Positions 25,823 to 35,015 of a stretch of 64,000 nt of DNA are shown in pieces. The stretch's first letter is position 1. Each line of letters starts with the position of its first letter. Location: contig JAVJQS010000005.1 of NCBI GenBank assembly GCA_040218815.1, positions 82,688 through 146,687 on the forward strand. The letters are read 5' to 3'. Source of the DNA: JAVJQS01 sp040218815. GTDB taxonomy: Bacteria; Bacteroidota; Bacteroidia; Flavobacteriales_E; Vicingaceae. The notes under the pieces were generated by a model that saw nothing but the letters and a program-made list of their open reading frames with translations, ran no database searches and was not told the DNA's origin. Both the position numbers and the translations under genes were made by a program.

Positions 25823-27112
25823 ATGGACACCACATCAGACATAGTTGTAAGCTTAGACATTGGAACCACGAAAATTGTGGCGATGGTGGGTCGAAGAAAT
25901 GAACATGGCAAGCTAGAAATACTGGGCATGGGTCGTTCGGAGTCTCTTGGAGTAACTCGCGGAGTAGTAGCAAACATTGAAAAAACGGTACAGTCAATTC
26001 GCGATGCCGTTACAGAAGCTGAAAATAAATCTGGTGTTGATGTTCGAATTGTGAATGTTGGTATAGCAGGCCAGCATATAAAAAGTCTACAGCATAGAGG
26101 AATTAGAGTTCGCAATAGCTTAGAAGATGAAATTAGCCAGGAAGATATAGACTTGCTTATTAATGACATGTTTAAGCTAGTAACATTGCCTGGGGAGGAA
26201 ATTATTGATGTGCTGCCTCAAGAGTTTATTGTTGATAATGAACAGGGTATTAAAGATCCAATCGGTATGTCTGGCATTCGATTAGAGGCCAACTTTCATA
26301 TTATTACTGGTCAAGTTGCAGCTGCCAAAAATATTCACAAGTGCGTGCACAAGGCGAACTTGGAAGTGCAAGATGTGATTTTGGAGCCCATCGCTTCATC
26401 AGCTGCTGTATTAAGTGAAGAAGAAAAGGAAGCTGGGGTTGTTTTAATAGATATTGGAGGGGGTACAACAGATGTTGCTATTTTTCAAGATGGTATTATT
26501 CGACACACCGCTGTAATTCCTTTTGGAGGTAACGTCATTACAGAAGACATTAAGGAAGGCTGCAGCATCATAAAGAATCAAGCAGAATTGTTAAAAGTAA
26601 AGTTTGGCTCTGCGCTAGCAAACGAAAGTCAGGAAAATGAAATTGTTTCCATACCAGGGTTAAGAGGTAGAGAACCAAAGGAGATATCCATTAAAAACCT
26701 TTCGCACATTATTCAAGCTCGCCTTGAAGAAATTATTGAACACATCTATTACGAAATAAAAAATAGCGGATACGAGAATAAACTGATTGCTGGAATGGTC
26801 ATCACGGGGGGTGGTTCACAAATGAAGCACATTGGTCAATTGTTTGAATATGTAACAGGAATGGACACACGAATCGGATATCCAAATGAGTATTTAGCGA
26901 ATGGAAATTCCGAGGAAGTAACAAGTCCAATGTTTGCAACTGGTGTTGGATTGATTTTAAAAGGCTTTGAGAAACTGGATAAGCAAAAAGGAAAAAAACA
27001 GCCCGACACTGATGAAGGCGTAAAGGTGAGACAAGGAGAAAAAACGAAGGGGGGCTTTTTGCAAAGTATGTTGAATAAAGGGAAGCAATTTTTTGAGGAA
27101 GACGAGACATAG
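25823..27112 (+). CDS. ftsA: Cell division protein FtsA
   Basis: A 429-residue actin-like ATPase that tethers FtsZ to the membrane. The phosphate-1 motif is SLDIGTTKIVAMVG (9-22), phosphate-2 is VVLIDIGGGTTDVAIF near 207, and the adenosine motif ITGGGSQMKHIGQL lies near 333. The C-terminus ends in an amphipathic helix (about 410-425, GGFLQSMLNKGKQFF), the expected membrane-targeting sequence, after a lysine-rich linker. Confidence 0.97.
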   Translation: MDTTSDIVVSLDIGTTKIVAMVGRRNEHGKLEILGMGRSESLGVTRGVVANIEKTVQSIRDAVTEAENKSGVDVRIVNVGIAGQHIKSLQHRGIRVRNSLEDEISQEDIDLLINDMFKLVTLPGEEIIDVLPQEFIVDNEQGIKDPIGMSGIRLEANFHIITGQVAAAKNIHKCVHKANLEVQDVILEPIASSAAVLSEEEKEAGVVLIDIGGGTTDVAIFQDGIIRHTAVIPFGGNVITEDIKEGCSIIKNQAELLKVKFGSALANESQENEIVSIPGLRGREPKEISIKNLSHIIQARLEEIIEHIYYEIKNSGYENKLIAGMVITGGGSQMKHIGQLFEYVTGMDTRIGYPNEYLANGNSEEVTSPMFATGVGLILKGFEKLDKQKGKKQPDTDEGVKVRQGEKTKGGFLQSMLNKGKQFFEEDET

Positions 27113-27188
27113 TTGAAAGTATAATTGCCAAAATGAGTATTTGTAAAAGAAGCCAAACTAAAAAAGAGAATAATTAAAACTAAATAAA

Positions 27189-28796
27189 ATGAAATTTGAT
27201 TTGCCCAAAGATCAATCATCAATCATAAAGGTTATCGGCGTTGGTGGCGGTGGTAGCAATGCAGTAAATCACATGTACCGACAAGGAATTGAAGGTGTGG
27301 ATTTTATCATTTGCAATACCGACCAACAAGCCTTAGACCTCAGTCCAATTCCAAACAAGATTCAACTAGGCTCTACCTTAACTGAAGGACGTGGAGCAGG
27401 TTCAAATCCCGAAGTTGGGATGAATGCTGCTATTGAAAATGTGGATGAGCTAAAGGAGCTGTTTGAAAAAAATACGCAGATGGTTTTTATTACAGCTGGA
27501 ATGGGTGGTGGAACCGGAACGGGAGCGGCACCAGTTATAGCTCAAACAGCTCGAGAAATGGGTATTCTAACTGTGGGGATAGTTACCATTCCATTTAGTT
27601 TTGAGGGTAGAAGAAGAAAACTTCAAGCAGACGAAGGATTAGCTCAACTGAGAGACAATGTAGATACATTGCTAATTATTTGCAACGATAAATTGCGTGA
27701 AATGCATGGAAATTTAAAAATTTCTGAGGCCTTCTCTAAAGCAGATGATATTTTAACTGTTGCAGCAAAAGGGATAGCTGAAATTATAACCGTTGCAGGT
27801 TATATAAATGTTGATTTCGAAGATGTAAAAACAGTGATGAAAGATGGAGGTACAGCAATCATGGGCTCTGCTGCTGCCGAAGGAGAAGGTCGATCTGTTA
27901 AAGCAGTAAGTCAGGCATTGGCTTCGCCATTATTGAATGATAATGACATCACGGGAGCAAATTACATTTTATTGAACATTACTTCTGGCGACGAAGAAGT
28001 GTCTATGGATGAAATTGATGAAATAACTGACTACATTCAGAATGAAGCTGGAAATACTGCTGATATTATTTGGGGAAATGGGGTTGATGAAAGCCTAGGT
28101 AATAAGATAAGTGTTACCATCATCGCAACTGGATTTGGATCATCTGAACCAACAGGGTTTAGTACTGAAAAAAAGGCTAAAAAAGTAGTTAGAAATTTGG
28201 ATGATGAAGTAAAAACCAACATTACTCAAAAATTAGATGAGCCAGAAGGAAAGATGGAGGAGACGCCATCGGATAATGAGCCAAGCCTGAAGAAAAATGA
28301 TCAACAGAAGAGTTTTGAGTTTACTATTCGACCAAAGGATGAGCCTTCCAAAACCAATACGCCATCATCTGATATGCCTGTAAAAAGATATAGCCTAGAT
28401 GATGAAATAGAGGACGAATTGGAAAGTGATAAAAAGGAGAATCAAATTCTTGACAAGAATAAATCTAAAGAAAATACTTCAAGTTCCGATAGCGTGCAGT
28501 CCAATGGAAATGATGATTCAGAAAGTAGCTTGAGCAAATCGCTGAGGGAGGAGGATCAATTGAGAAAGAGTCAAGATAGAATCCTTAAATTAAAGGCCTT
28601 AAGCTTAAAGATGAAAAGTCCAGGAGGAATAAACGATTTAGAGAAAGAACCAGCTTACAAGCGAAGAAACATAACATTAGATGATACACCACATTCATCT
28701 GAATCGAATGTATCGCGTTACACCTTGAGTGAAGACGAAGATAAAAAGACCACATTGAAGCAAAATAATTCATTTTTGCATGATAATGTAGATTAG
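27189..28796 (+). CDS. ftsZ: Cell division GTPase FtsZ
   Basis: Tubulin-like GTPase that forms the cytokinetic ring. The GGGGSNAVNHM loop is at 19-29, the tubulin signature GGGTGTG at 106-112, and the core ends near 325. A long charged linker follows (about 325-515), rich in K, E, S and D, giving 535 residues against 383 in E. coli; long linkers are common in Bacteroidota. The C-terminus is FLHDNVD. It is the last gene of the operon and precedes a strong terminator. Confidence 0.98.
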   Translation: MKFDLPKDQSSIIKVIGVGGGGSNAVNHMYRQGIEGVDFIICNTDQQALDLSPIPNKIQLGSTLTEGRGAGSNPEVGMNAAIENVDELKELFEKNTQMVFITAGMGGGTGTGAAPVIAQTAREMGILTVGIVTIPFSFEGRRRKLQADEGLAQLRDNVDTLLIICNDKLREMHGNLKISEAFSKADDILTVAAKGIAEIITVAGYINVDFEDVKTVMKDGGTAIMGSAAAEGEGRSVKAVSQALASPLLNDNDITGANYILLNITSGDEEVSMDEIDEITDYIQNEAGNTADIIWGNGVDESLGNKISVTIIATGFGSSEPTGFSTEKKAKKVVRNLDDEVKTNITQKLDEPEGKMEETPSDNEPSLKKNDQQKSFEFTIRPKDEPSKTNTPSSDMPVKRYSLDDEIEDELESDKKENQILDKNKSKENTSSSDSVQSNGNDDSESSLSKSLREEDQLRKSQDRILKLKALSLKMKSPGGINDLEKEPAYKRRNITLDDTPHSSESNVSRYTLSEDEDKKTTLKQNNSFLHDNVD

Positions 28797-28838
28797 AAGA
28801 GTAGTAGTATGATTATTGGTTAATCATTTAGAAAGGAA

Positions 28839-28877
28839 AGTGCCCCTCTGTTGAAAAATTTTGGGGCGCTTTTTTTT
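28839..28877 (+). terminator. Terminator of the dcw operon
   Basis: AGTGCCCC (28839-28846) pairs with GGGGCGCT (28863-28870) with one G-T pair, followed by seven T residues. It lies 43 bp after ftsZ and separates the dcw operon from the OmpA genes. Confidence 0.88.
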
Positions 28878-29054
28878 ATAGAAAGTTTCATGAAGCATGC
28901 TATTATGCTTTTGCAAGATTTGTTGAGTTGTATTTTGTGCTAGAATTTAATAATTTGCAAAGCCTTCATTGAAAACTCTAGCTTTAAATATTAGGGTGAA
29001 TTAATTTTTTATATTTACTTTGGTACAATCTTTGAAAATCCAAGCAAAAAAAAC

Positions 29055-30308
29055 ATGAAGAAGATCAATTTATTAGTATTAATGGCCATTGCAAGTTTTA
29101 CAAGTATGGCTCAAAACGAAGACAACGAATATAACTTAGTAATTAATCCAAGCTTTGAGGAGGTTGATGGTAAGCTAAGAGGGTCAGGCCAAATTATGCT
29201 CGCAGAACCTTGGAAATCAATGACAATGAATCCAGTTGACTTGTATTCAGCCGATGCGAAAGACGATAATTTTGGTGTTCCTGAAAATAAATATGGAAAG
29301 GAGAAAGCTAAAACAGGTGAGAATTACGCTGGGGTATCTTTTTTTGGTTACAAAGGAAGATTGCCACGGACTTATTTGGGAACGCGGTTGAAGGAGCCTT
29401 TAAAAGCTGGAAAACAATATTGCTTGAAATTTCATGTGAGCATGTCTGACATGTCTAAATATGCTGTAAATAACTTAGGAATGTATATCACGAAAGACTC
29501 ATTAGAGGACATGAGTGATGGGAATTTATCATTTGAGCCACAAATCCAAAATTATTCCAATAAAATATTCGAAAAGCAATTTTTATGGGAGTCCATTTGT
29601 GGGGTATATAAGGCAGAAGGAGGCGAACAGTTTATTATTATAGGGAATTTTGCTTCAGATGAAGAAACACAGCAAGAGACAATCAGATTATCTCGTGAAT
29701 TTTCAGGTCGCCAAATGTATGATGCGTATTATTTTATAGATGATGTTTCAGTAATTCCAACCGATAAAATTGAAAAGAAGGATTGCTCCTGTGATCAAAT
29801 TGTTGGTGGTCAAATGGAAGTAGAATATAAAACTTTTGGAACGGATGATAAAGAAAAGCCAGCGTCTAAAAAAACCTATATTTTGAATTCAGATGGCAGT
29901 AAGGCCGAAGAAAGTATAAAAAAGACCGGAGAGAAAGCAGCAGCTTCAGCAGAGGCTGGTGAGGCCGCAGGAACATCTAAGGAAGCTGTTTGGAAAATTG
30001 ATAAGCAAGTTATTTATTTTGATAAAGGAGAATATGAACCAAAAGCTGCTGAAGAGGAAAAGATTGATAAAATAGCGCAATACTTACAAGACAATCCAGC
30101 TGTAAAAATTTCGATTCAAGGTCACATTGATAAATTTGAATCTGGTGTAAAGATATTAGGTAAACGTCGGGGCTTTTATTTGGAGAAGGCATTGAGAGAT
30201 AGAGGTGTTAATCCAACTCAAATAGAATATTTTAGTGTAGAAGCGAACCAACCTATTTCAGAAACAGATCCTAGCAAAAATCAAAGAGCAACAATTAGTT
30301 TACAATAA
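29055..30308 (+). CDS. OmpA-like protein with N-terminal jelly-roll domain
   Basis: A 417-residue exported protein. The signal peptide is 1-19 (LMAIASFTSMAQ). A beta-sandwich resembling carbohydrate-binding folds (NLVINPSFEE near 27, PLKAGKQYCLKFHVS near 119, YYFIDDVSVIP near 230) precedes a low-complexity linker (260-305), then an OmpA_C domain (about 312-417; VIYFDKGEYEPKA, QGHIDKF, NQRATISL). The OmpA domain suggests binding to peptidoglycan, although the usual GHTD is GHID. It is the first gene of a three-gene set. Confidence 0.85.
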   Translation: MKKINLLVLMAIASFTSMAQNEDNEYNLVINPSFEEVDGKLRGSGQIMLAEPWKSMTMNPVDLYSADAKDDNFGVPENKYGKEKAKTGENYAGVSFFGYKGRLPRTYLGTRLKEPLKAGKQYCLKFHVSMSDMSKYAVNNLGMYITKDSLEDMSDGNLSFEPQIQNYSNKIFEKQFLWESICGVYKAEGGEQFIIIGNFASDEETQQETIRLSREFSGRQMYDAYYFIDDVSVIPTDKIEKKDCSCDQIVGGQMEVEYKTFGTDDKEKPASKKTYILNSDGSKAEESIKKTGEKAAASAEAGEAAGTSKEAVWKIDKQVIYFDKGEYEPKAAEEEKIDKIAQYLQDNPAVKISIQGHIDKFESGVKILGKRRGFYLEKALRDRGVNPTQIEYFSVEANQPISETDPSKNQRATISLQ

Positions 30309-30311
30309 AAC

Positions 30312-31346
30312 ATGAAGTTTTTATTGAAAATAGCCACCTCGGTGGCTTTTTTTATTTTACCTCATTTAAGTTGGACCCAAAATTTAATTCCAAACCCTGG
30401 TTTTGAAAGCTTTTCAAGTTGTCCTGATGGATTTAGGCAACTAAATAAGGCGCATTTTTGGCAAGAAGCCAATGCTGGAACTCCAGAGCTATTTCACGAC
30501 TGTGGTTTTACTGCAACTGAGAGGCCTTTTGAAGGAGAGGGTATGGCAGGTATTATTTTATTGTGCGACTACGACAATGGTGTAGAATACCTGCAAGTAG
30601 AATTATCAGACAGCTTAAGGAAGGGGCAATTGTACTGCTTTTCTTTTCAAATCAAATTGGAAGAAAACTCGCCTATTGCTATCAATAAAATTGGAGCATA
30701 TTTTAGCAAAGAGCGTCTTTATTCTCCTAACTGGACTCCATTTCGAAAGTTTCCTCAAGTAGAAACAGCAGCCATCATTGGAGCAGAATCTAACGCATGG
30801 CAAAAGGTGGAGCAAAGCTTTGAAGCAAGAGGAGGTGAGCGCTTTATGACTTTTGGTAATTTTTTTGCCAGGCATTACTTAGAAGAAAAGCAAGTAAGGT
30901 CAAATATTGGTGATTGGAGCACTTATTATTACTTAGATAATTTTGAATTACATGCAGTTGATGGTAAATGTGGAAAGAAATTTGAGATGAAACCACCTAT
31001 TTTAAAAAGCGAAATAGACTGGACTCATGTAGTTTATTTTGATGTCAATAAATTTACCATCAATGAAGCAGAACGTCTAAAACTAGAACAATTTATTAAG
31101 CAATTACCAGCTAGGTTATTTCAGCCAGTGAAAGTAGTAGGCCACACCGATTCGGACGCAGGGCTAGCATATAATCAGCAATTATCACAAAGTAGAGTTC
31201 AAACAGTAGTGAAATTTTTAAATGCAAATGGTGTAAGAAATACTTACCTTAGTTGGCTCGGAGAGGAACAGCCAGTGAATAATAATTTATCTAAATCACA
31301 AAAAGCTTCCAACAGAAGAGTTGAAATTATAATCGAAAGACCATGA
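30312..31346 (+). CDS. OmpA-like protein with N-terminal jelly-roll domain, second copy
   Basis: A 344-residue paralogue of the preceding product with the same architecture: signal peptide (1-22), a jelly-roll domain starting NLIPNPGFESFSSCP, and a canonical OmpA_C domain (about 235-344) with VVYFDVNKFTINEAE, VGHTDSDAGLAYNQQLSQSRV and NRRVEIIIE. The motif favours peptidoglycan binding in the periplasm or outer membrane. It starts 3 bp after the first OmpA gene and ends overlapping the CAP gene by 4 bp (ATGA). Confidence 0.88.
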   Translation: MKFLLKIATSVAFFILPHLSWTQNLIPNPGFESFSSCPDGFRQLNKAHFWQEANAGTPELFHDCGFTATERPFEGEGMAGIILLCDYDNGVEYLQVELSDSLRKGQLYCFSFQIKLEENSPIAINKIGAYFSKERLYSPNWTPFRKFPQVETAAIIGAESNAWQKVEQSFEARGGERFMTFGNFFARHYLEEKQVRSNIGDWSTYYYLDNFELHAVDGKCGKKFEMKPPILKSEIDWTHVVYFDVNKFTINEAERLKLEQFIKQLPARLFQPVKVVGHTDSDAGLAYNQQLSQSRVQTVVKFLNANGVRNTYLSWLGEEQPVNNNLSKSQKASNRRVEIIIERP

Positions 31347-33661
31347 GAAAAGTTCTTTTTATTTCCATCATTTTGCTAACTCAATGTTTAACAGGCCAAA
31401 ATCAATTTATTGAAGAAGAAGTCAACCAGTTGCTGGTAGAAGAAGTGAATAAGTTGCGTGAAGAAAAAGGACTGCCAGTTCTTATTCGAAATGAAGTTTT
31501 AGAGGCAGCAGCATTTGATCAGGCTGAATATATTTTAGATTTAGGTAAAATCACTCACGAGCAAGATCAGTCTAAAAAGAAAGACCTAGTAGCTCGCTTA
31601 CTATATTACGAAGGCAAGTTCGAACAAGCTGGCGAAAATGCAGCTATGGTCACTATTGGGTCGAAAGAGCAAGTGACACCAGGTGGTGAACGTTTAGAAA
31701 TTAATACCAATTTGAAAGGGGTAAAAGCCGCCATAACTTCATGGCTGGATGAAGATGAAGGTAGATTAAATTTATTAGACCCTCAGTTTTATACCATTGG
31801 ATCAGCTGTTGTAATCGATGAAAATGAAGAATTGATAATGGTTGCCGTTCTAGCATCAAAACCTTATGTAGCTCCTCAAGGATATAAAGTTACTTCAAAC
31901 TTGTACGGTATTAATAGGTATGATAAAGAGGCCTGTGAAGACTTTTTAGAAAATTATTCCAGCTTACCTCAGTTATTTTCTGATGCATTAAAAGTTGAAA
32001 ACGGAGAAGTATTTTTCGAATACCATAGTCTAGCTTTTGTTGAAGAGGTGCTAAGCAGCGGTGGAGATGCAATTGCTGTTGACATTGTTGAAGATAGACA
32101 GTTTGATTGTGGCAAAGGCAACCAACTTTACCCAACTGAAATTGCCGATGGATTTTTAATGATTCCTTCAAAAAAAGGAAAGTTAAATGCCTTCAACCTA
32201 GCGAAAGAAGAAGGTAAGGTGAAATTAAGTTTAGGAGAACTGCCGGGGTTTTATGATGCAAAAAGAGCTGAATTGAATGCCATTATCATTAAAGACAATC
32301 ATTATTGCGAAACTATTCCATTCAACCGCATTGAAACGAAAAATGTTAAAGGCTTTTATCAACCTTATGTTTTTGCCGGTATTCAAGATACTAATGTGTA
32401 TAGTTGGAGAGACTCTTCAGTGATTGAGTTTTCCCAAAATGGCAATTGGGAGCAAGAATTAAGAGATGCTTTTGAGCAGTTTAATCTACTAGACTACAAT
32501 TATACAGCCATTGATATTAATCAAACCATATCCCCGATTGCTGAGGCGATTCCAGAAGTGCGATTGCGACAACTTGTTAAAGAACTTAGTGGTACAGATA
32601 TTTCTGTTTGGTTTAAAACCACAAAAGCTTGGTCCGAGTATCGAGCTTATGAAAAAGGGTCTTTTCACGAGCTGGAAACTAAGGGAATGGATTCGATAGC
32701 AAAAATCCCCTACATTGATTCTGTAGCTAAAGTAGATACAGCAATGAGTAATTTTTTATCGGGCTTAAATCGATTTGAATTAGTTGTTCAAGGAGAAGCT
32801 TCAGTAAGTAAAGAGATGTCAAATGCTGAAAAAATAAAAGTTGTTGAATTTTTAGCTGAACAAACAAAAATTCAACCCGCATTATTTTTACAAGTAGACT
32901 TAATAAAAGCGGTTCAAAAAGGCCAATTAAAAGAAGGTGATATTCCAATTACTGACCCAAAACAGAAAAAATTTACACTTCCTTTAATTAACAATCAGAT
33001 AATCTTAGCTGCCTTAAGTGGTAAAAATAATTATGGCGGAAATTCATTTTATTTAGCTTTTCTAGAGTTGCACCTTATTGATAAGAAACAAGCTGAAATC
33101 AAATTTAACACTTATGTATCGAATCTTCAGTATTGGGCAAAATCAATGAGAAATATCGATAATATAGATGCTTTTGAAGATTGGGAAGATCAATTTATTC
33201 GACTTAAAAATACTGGAATACCGGATTCAGCCTTCGCCAAAGGGATGCTGAACTATTTTTTAATAGCTGCAGATTATTACTATGAAAAAGAAAAATTTGA
33301 TAAACGCAAAAAGGCATTCGATGAAATAATGAAGTGGCAGGGAAAAGCTCAATTAAGCAAAAAAGAGGTATTGGATTTGGCTCAATACCTGTGTTTTCAA
33401 GATCAGTTTCCAAGAGCGATTGAACTTCTTAAACCATTTGCAGCTAAAGAATCAGTGGATAAAGATATTTTATTCTATTTCTTACAAATTGCTATTTATG
33501 ACCAAGAGTTAGTGCCTCAAAAAAAATATTTTGAAACCCTTTTGAAAGCAGAAGAGTTATATCCTGATCAGTTTTGTAGTTTATTTTCCAAGCAAAAAAT
33601 GGGCATGCAATTGCTAAAGCACAAAGAGGTTAAGACTATTTTCTGTGAGAAATGTAAGTAG
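31343..33661 (+). CDS. CAP/SCP-domain secreted protein
   Basis: A 772-residue exported protein. After a signal peptide (1-19), residues about 25-175 form a CAP (SCP/PR1) domain: LLVEEVNKLREEKGLPVL, AAAFDQAEYILDLGKITHEQ, AGENAAMV and a WLDEDEGRLNLLDPQF motif. The middle 200-560 has no recognised domain. The C-terminal part (about 570-760) is helical and may contain TPR-like repeats. It lacks an obvious T9SS domain. Translational coupling to the two OmpA-like genes suggests a joint envelope role. Confidence 0.8.
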   Translation: MRKVLFISIILLTQCLTGQNQFIEEEVNQLLVEEVNKLREEKGLPVLIRNEVLEAAAFDQAEYILDLGKITHEQDQSKKKDLVARLLYYEGKFEQAGENAAMVTIGSKEQVTPGGERLEINTNLKGVKAAITSWLDEDEGRLNLLDPQFYTIGSAVVIDENEELIMVAVLASKPYVAPQGYKVTSNLYGINRYDKEACEDFLENYSSLPQLFSDALKVENGEVFFEYHSLAFVEEVLSSGGDAIAVDIVEDRQFDCGKGNQLYPTEIADGFLMIPSKKGKLNAFNLAKEEGKVKLSLGELPGFYDAKRAELNAIIIKDNHYCETIPFNRIETKNVKGFYQPYVFAGIQDTNVYSWRDSSVIEFSQNGNWEQELRDAFEQFNLLDYNYTAIDINQTISPIAEAIPEVRLRQLVKELSGTDISVWFKTTKAWSEYRAYEKGSFHELETKGMDSIAKIPYIDSVAKVDTAMSNFLSGLNRFELVVQGEASVSKEMSNAEKIKVVEFLAEQTKIQPALFLQVDLIKAVQKGQLKEGDIPITDPKQKKFTLPLINNQIILAALSGKNNYGGNSFYLAFLELHLIDKKQAEIKFNTYVSNLQYWAKSMRNIDNIDAFEDWEDQFIRLKNTGIPDSAFAKGMLNYFLIAADYYYEKEKFDKRKKAFDEIMKWQGKAQLSKKEVLDLAQYLCFQDQFPRAIELLKPFAAKESVDKDILFYFLQIAIYDQELVPQKKYFETLLKAEELYPDQFCSLFSKQKMGMQLLKHKEVKTIFCEKCK

Positions 33662-33698
33662 CGTTTTACTTTTAGTACAATAACTTATATTTACCCCC

Positions 33699-34994
33699 AT
33701 GCTAGAAAAAGGGAATAAGAAAGTCATCAATGCATGGGTTTTTTACGATTGGGCAAATTCGGCTTATCCCTTGGTCATCACTACAGCTATATTCCCCATG
33801 TTTTACGAGGCGGTTACTAGCTCGATAGCTCCAGATGGAACAACTTCGGATATGGTCACTTTTTTTGGGAAACAGTTTCGAAATACTGAATTGTACTCCT
33901 ATGTCGTTTCTCTTTCTTTTTTAATTGTTTCTTTTATATCACCCATTCTTTCAGGTATTGCAGACTATTCTGACAATAAAAAACGCTTTTTGCAATTTTT
34001 CTGTTATTTGGGAGCCTTGTCATGTGCATCGCTGTACTTTTTTGATGTAGAAGCATTGGAGAGAAGTATGCTATCTGTTTTGTTTGCTAGCGTGGGTTTT
34101 TGGGCAAGTTTGGTTTTTTATAATGCTTACTTACCTGAAATTGCAGAAGCCAGCCAACATGATAGAATTTCTGCAAGAGGTTATGCCATGGGGTACTTAG
34201 GGAGCTCACTACTATTGATTGGGAATTTAATAGCCATAATGGGCTTTGACATGCCAGCCAAATGGGCATTCATTTCTGTTGCAATTTGGTGGGTTGGCTT
34301 TAGTCAAATTACCTATGCCAGATTACCTAATCGCACTTTTATTAAAAAACCAAAGACCAATAAATTTACAAAGGGCTGGTTAGAGCTTAAAAAAGTTTGG
34401 AAGCAACTTAAGAACATGAAGGTGCTAAAGCGTTACTTGACTTCTTTTTTTATATATAGTATGGGGGTTCAAACGGTGATGTTAATGGCTACCCTTTTTG
34501 CCGCTAAAGAAATCAACTGGGGTGATGATGGAGCAAAAACAGGCTTAATTGTTTCAGTTTTAATTATTCAATTTATAGCAATTGCAGGAGCCTATCTTTT
34601 TTCATGGATCTCCTCTATCATGGGAAACATATTTTCCCTTTCCATTACCTTATTAATTTGGATAGGGGTATGCATAGGAGCTTACTTTATTCATGAACCA
34701 ATAGAGTTTTATATTATCGCAGGGGTAGTTGGCTTGGTCATGGGAGGCATTCAGTCTCTTTCTCGCTCAACTTACTCCAAAATCTTACCTGAAACAACAG
34801 ATCATGCCTCGTTTTTTAGCTTTTATGATGTATTAGAAAAACTTGGAATTGTCGTAGGAACCTTTGCTTATGGATACATTGAAGGTGTTACTGGAAGTAT
34901 GCGCAATTCTATTATTGCACTTATCGTATTTTTTGTATTGGGCATGTTACTGTTACTTAGAGTTCCAAAGAAGCAAGTTATTTCGAGCAATTAA
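33699..34994 (+). CDS. MFS transporter, UMF1/Atg22-like
   Basis: A 431-residue inner-membrane protein with about twelve hydrophobic segments. The N-terminal INAWVFYDWANSAYPLVITTAIFPMFYEAV is the signature of the UMF1 subfamily, and GGIQSLSRSTYSKILPETTDHASFFSFYDV near 345 is the conserved second-half motif. Substrates for bacterial members are unsettled; amino acid or nucleotide export has been proposed for relatives. It lies 18 bp before the lhgO gene. Confidence 0.9.
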   Translation: MLEKGNKKVINAWVFYDWANSAYPLVITTAIFPMFYEAVTSSIAPDGTTSDMVTFFGKQFRNTELYSYVVSLSFLIVSFISPILSGIADYSDNKKRFLQFFCYLGALSCASLYFFDVEALERSMLSVLFASVGFWASLVFYNAYLPEIAEASQHDRISARGYAMGYLGSSLLLIGNLIAIMGFDMPAKWAFISVAIWWVGFSQITYARLPNRTFIKKPKTNKFTKGWLELKKVWKQLKNMKVLKRYLTSFFIYSMGVQTVMLMATLFAAKEINWGDDGAKTGLIVSVLIIQFIAIAGAYLFSWISSIMGNIFSLSITLLIWIGVCIGAYFIHEPIEFYIIAGVVGLVMGGIQSLSRSTYSKILPETTDHASFFSFYDVLEKLGIVVGTFAYGYIEGVTGSMRNSIIALIVFFVLGMLLLLRVPKKQVISSN

Positions 34995-35007
34995 AGGACT
35001 TTCATCG

Positions 35008-35015
35008 TAACTTTG
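35008..35015 (+). promoter_or_regulatory. Possible -7 element TAACTTTG before lhgO
   Basis: An exact TAnnTTTG match that overlaps the apparent TTG start of lhgO. If it is a real promoter, transcription would begin at about 35021 and translation would need a later start, perhaps the TTG at 35034. No TTG lies at the expected -33 distance, so it may be chance. Confidence 0.3.

Noticed and set aside
29055..31346. T9SS sorting domain at the ends of the two OmpA-like proteins
   Set aside because: Both C-termini are OmpA_C folds (NQRATISL and NRRVEIIIE) and do not show the T9SS pattern.
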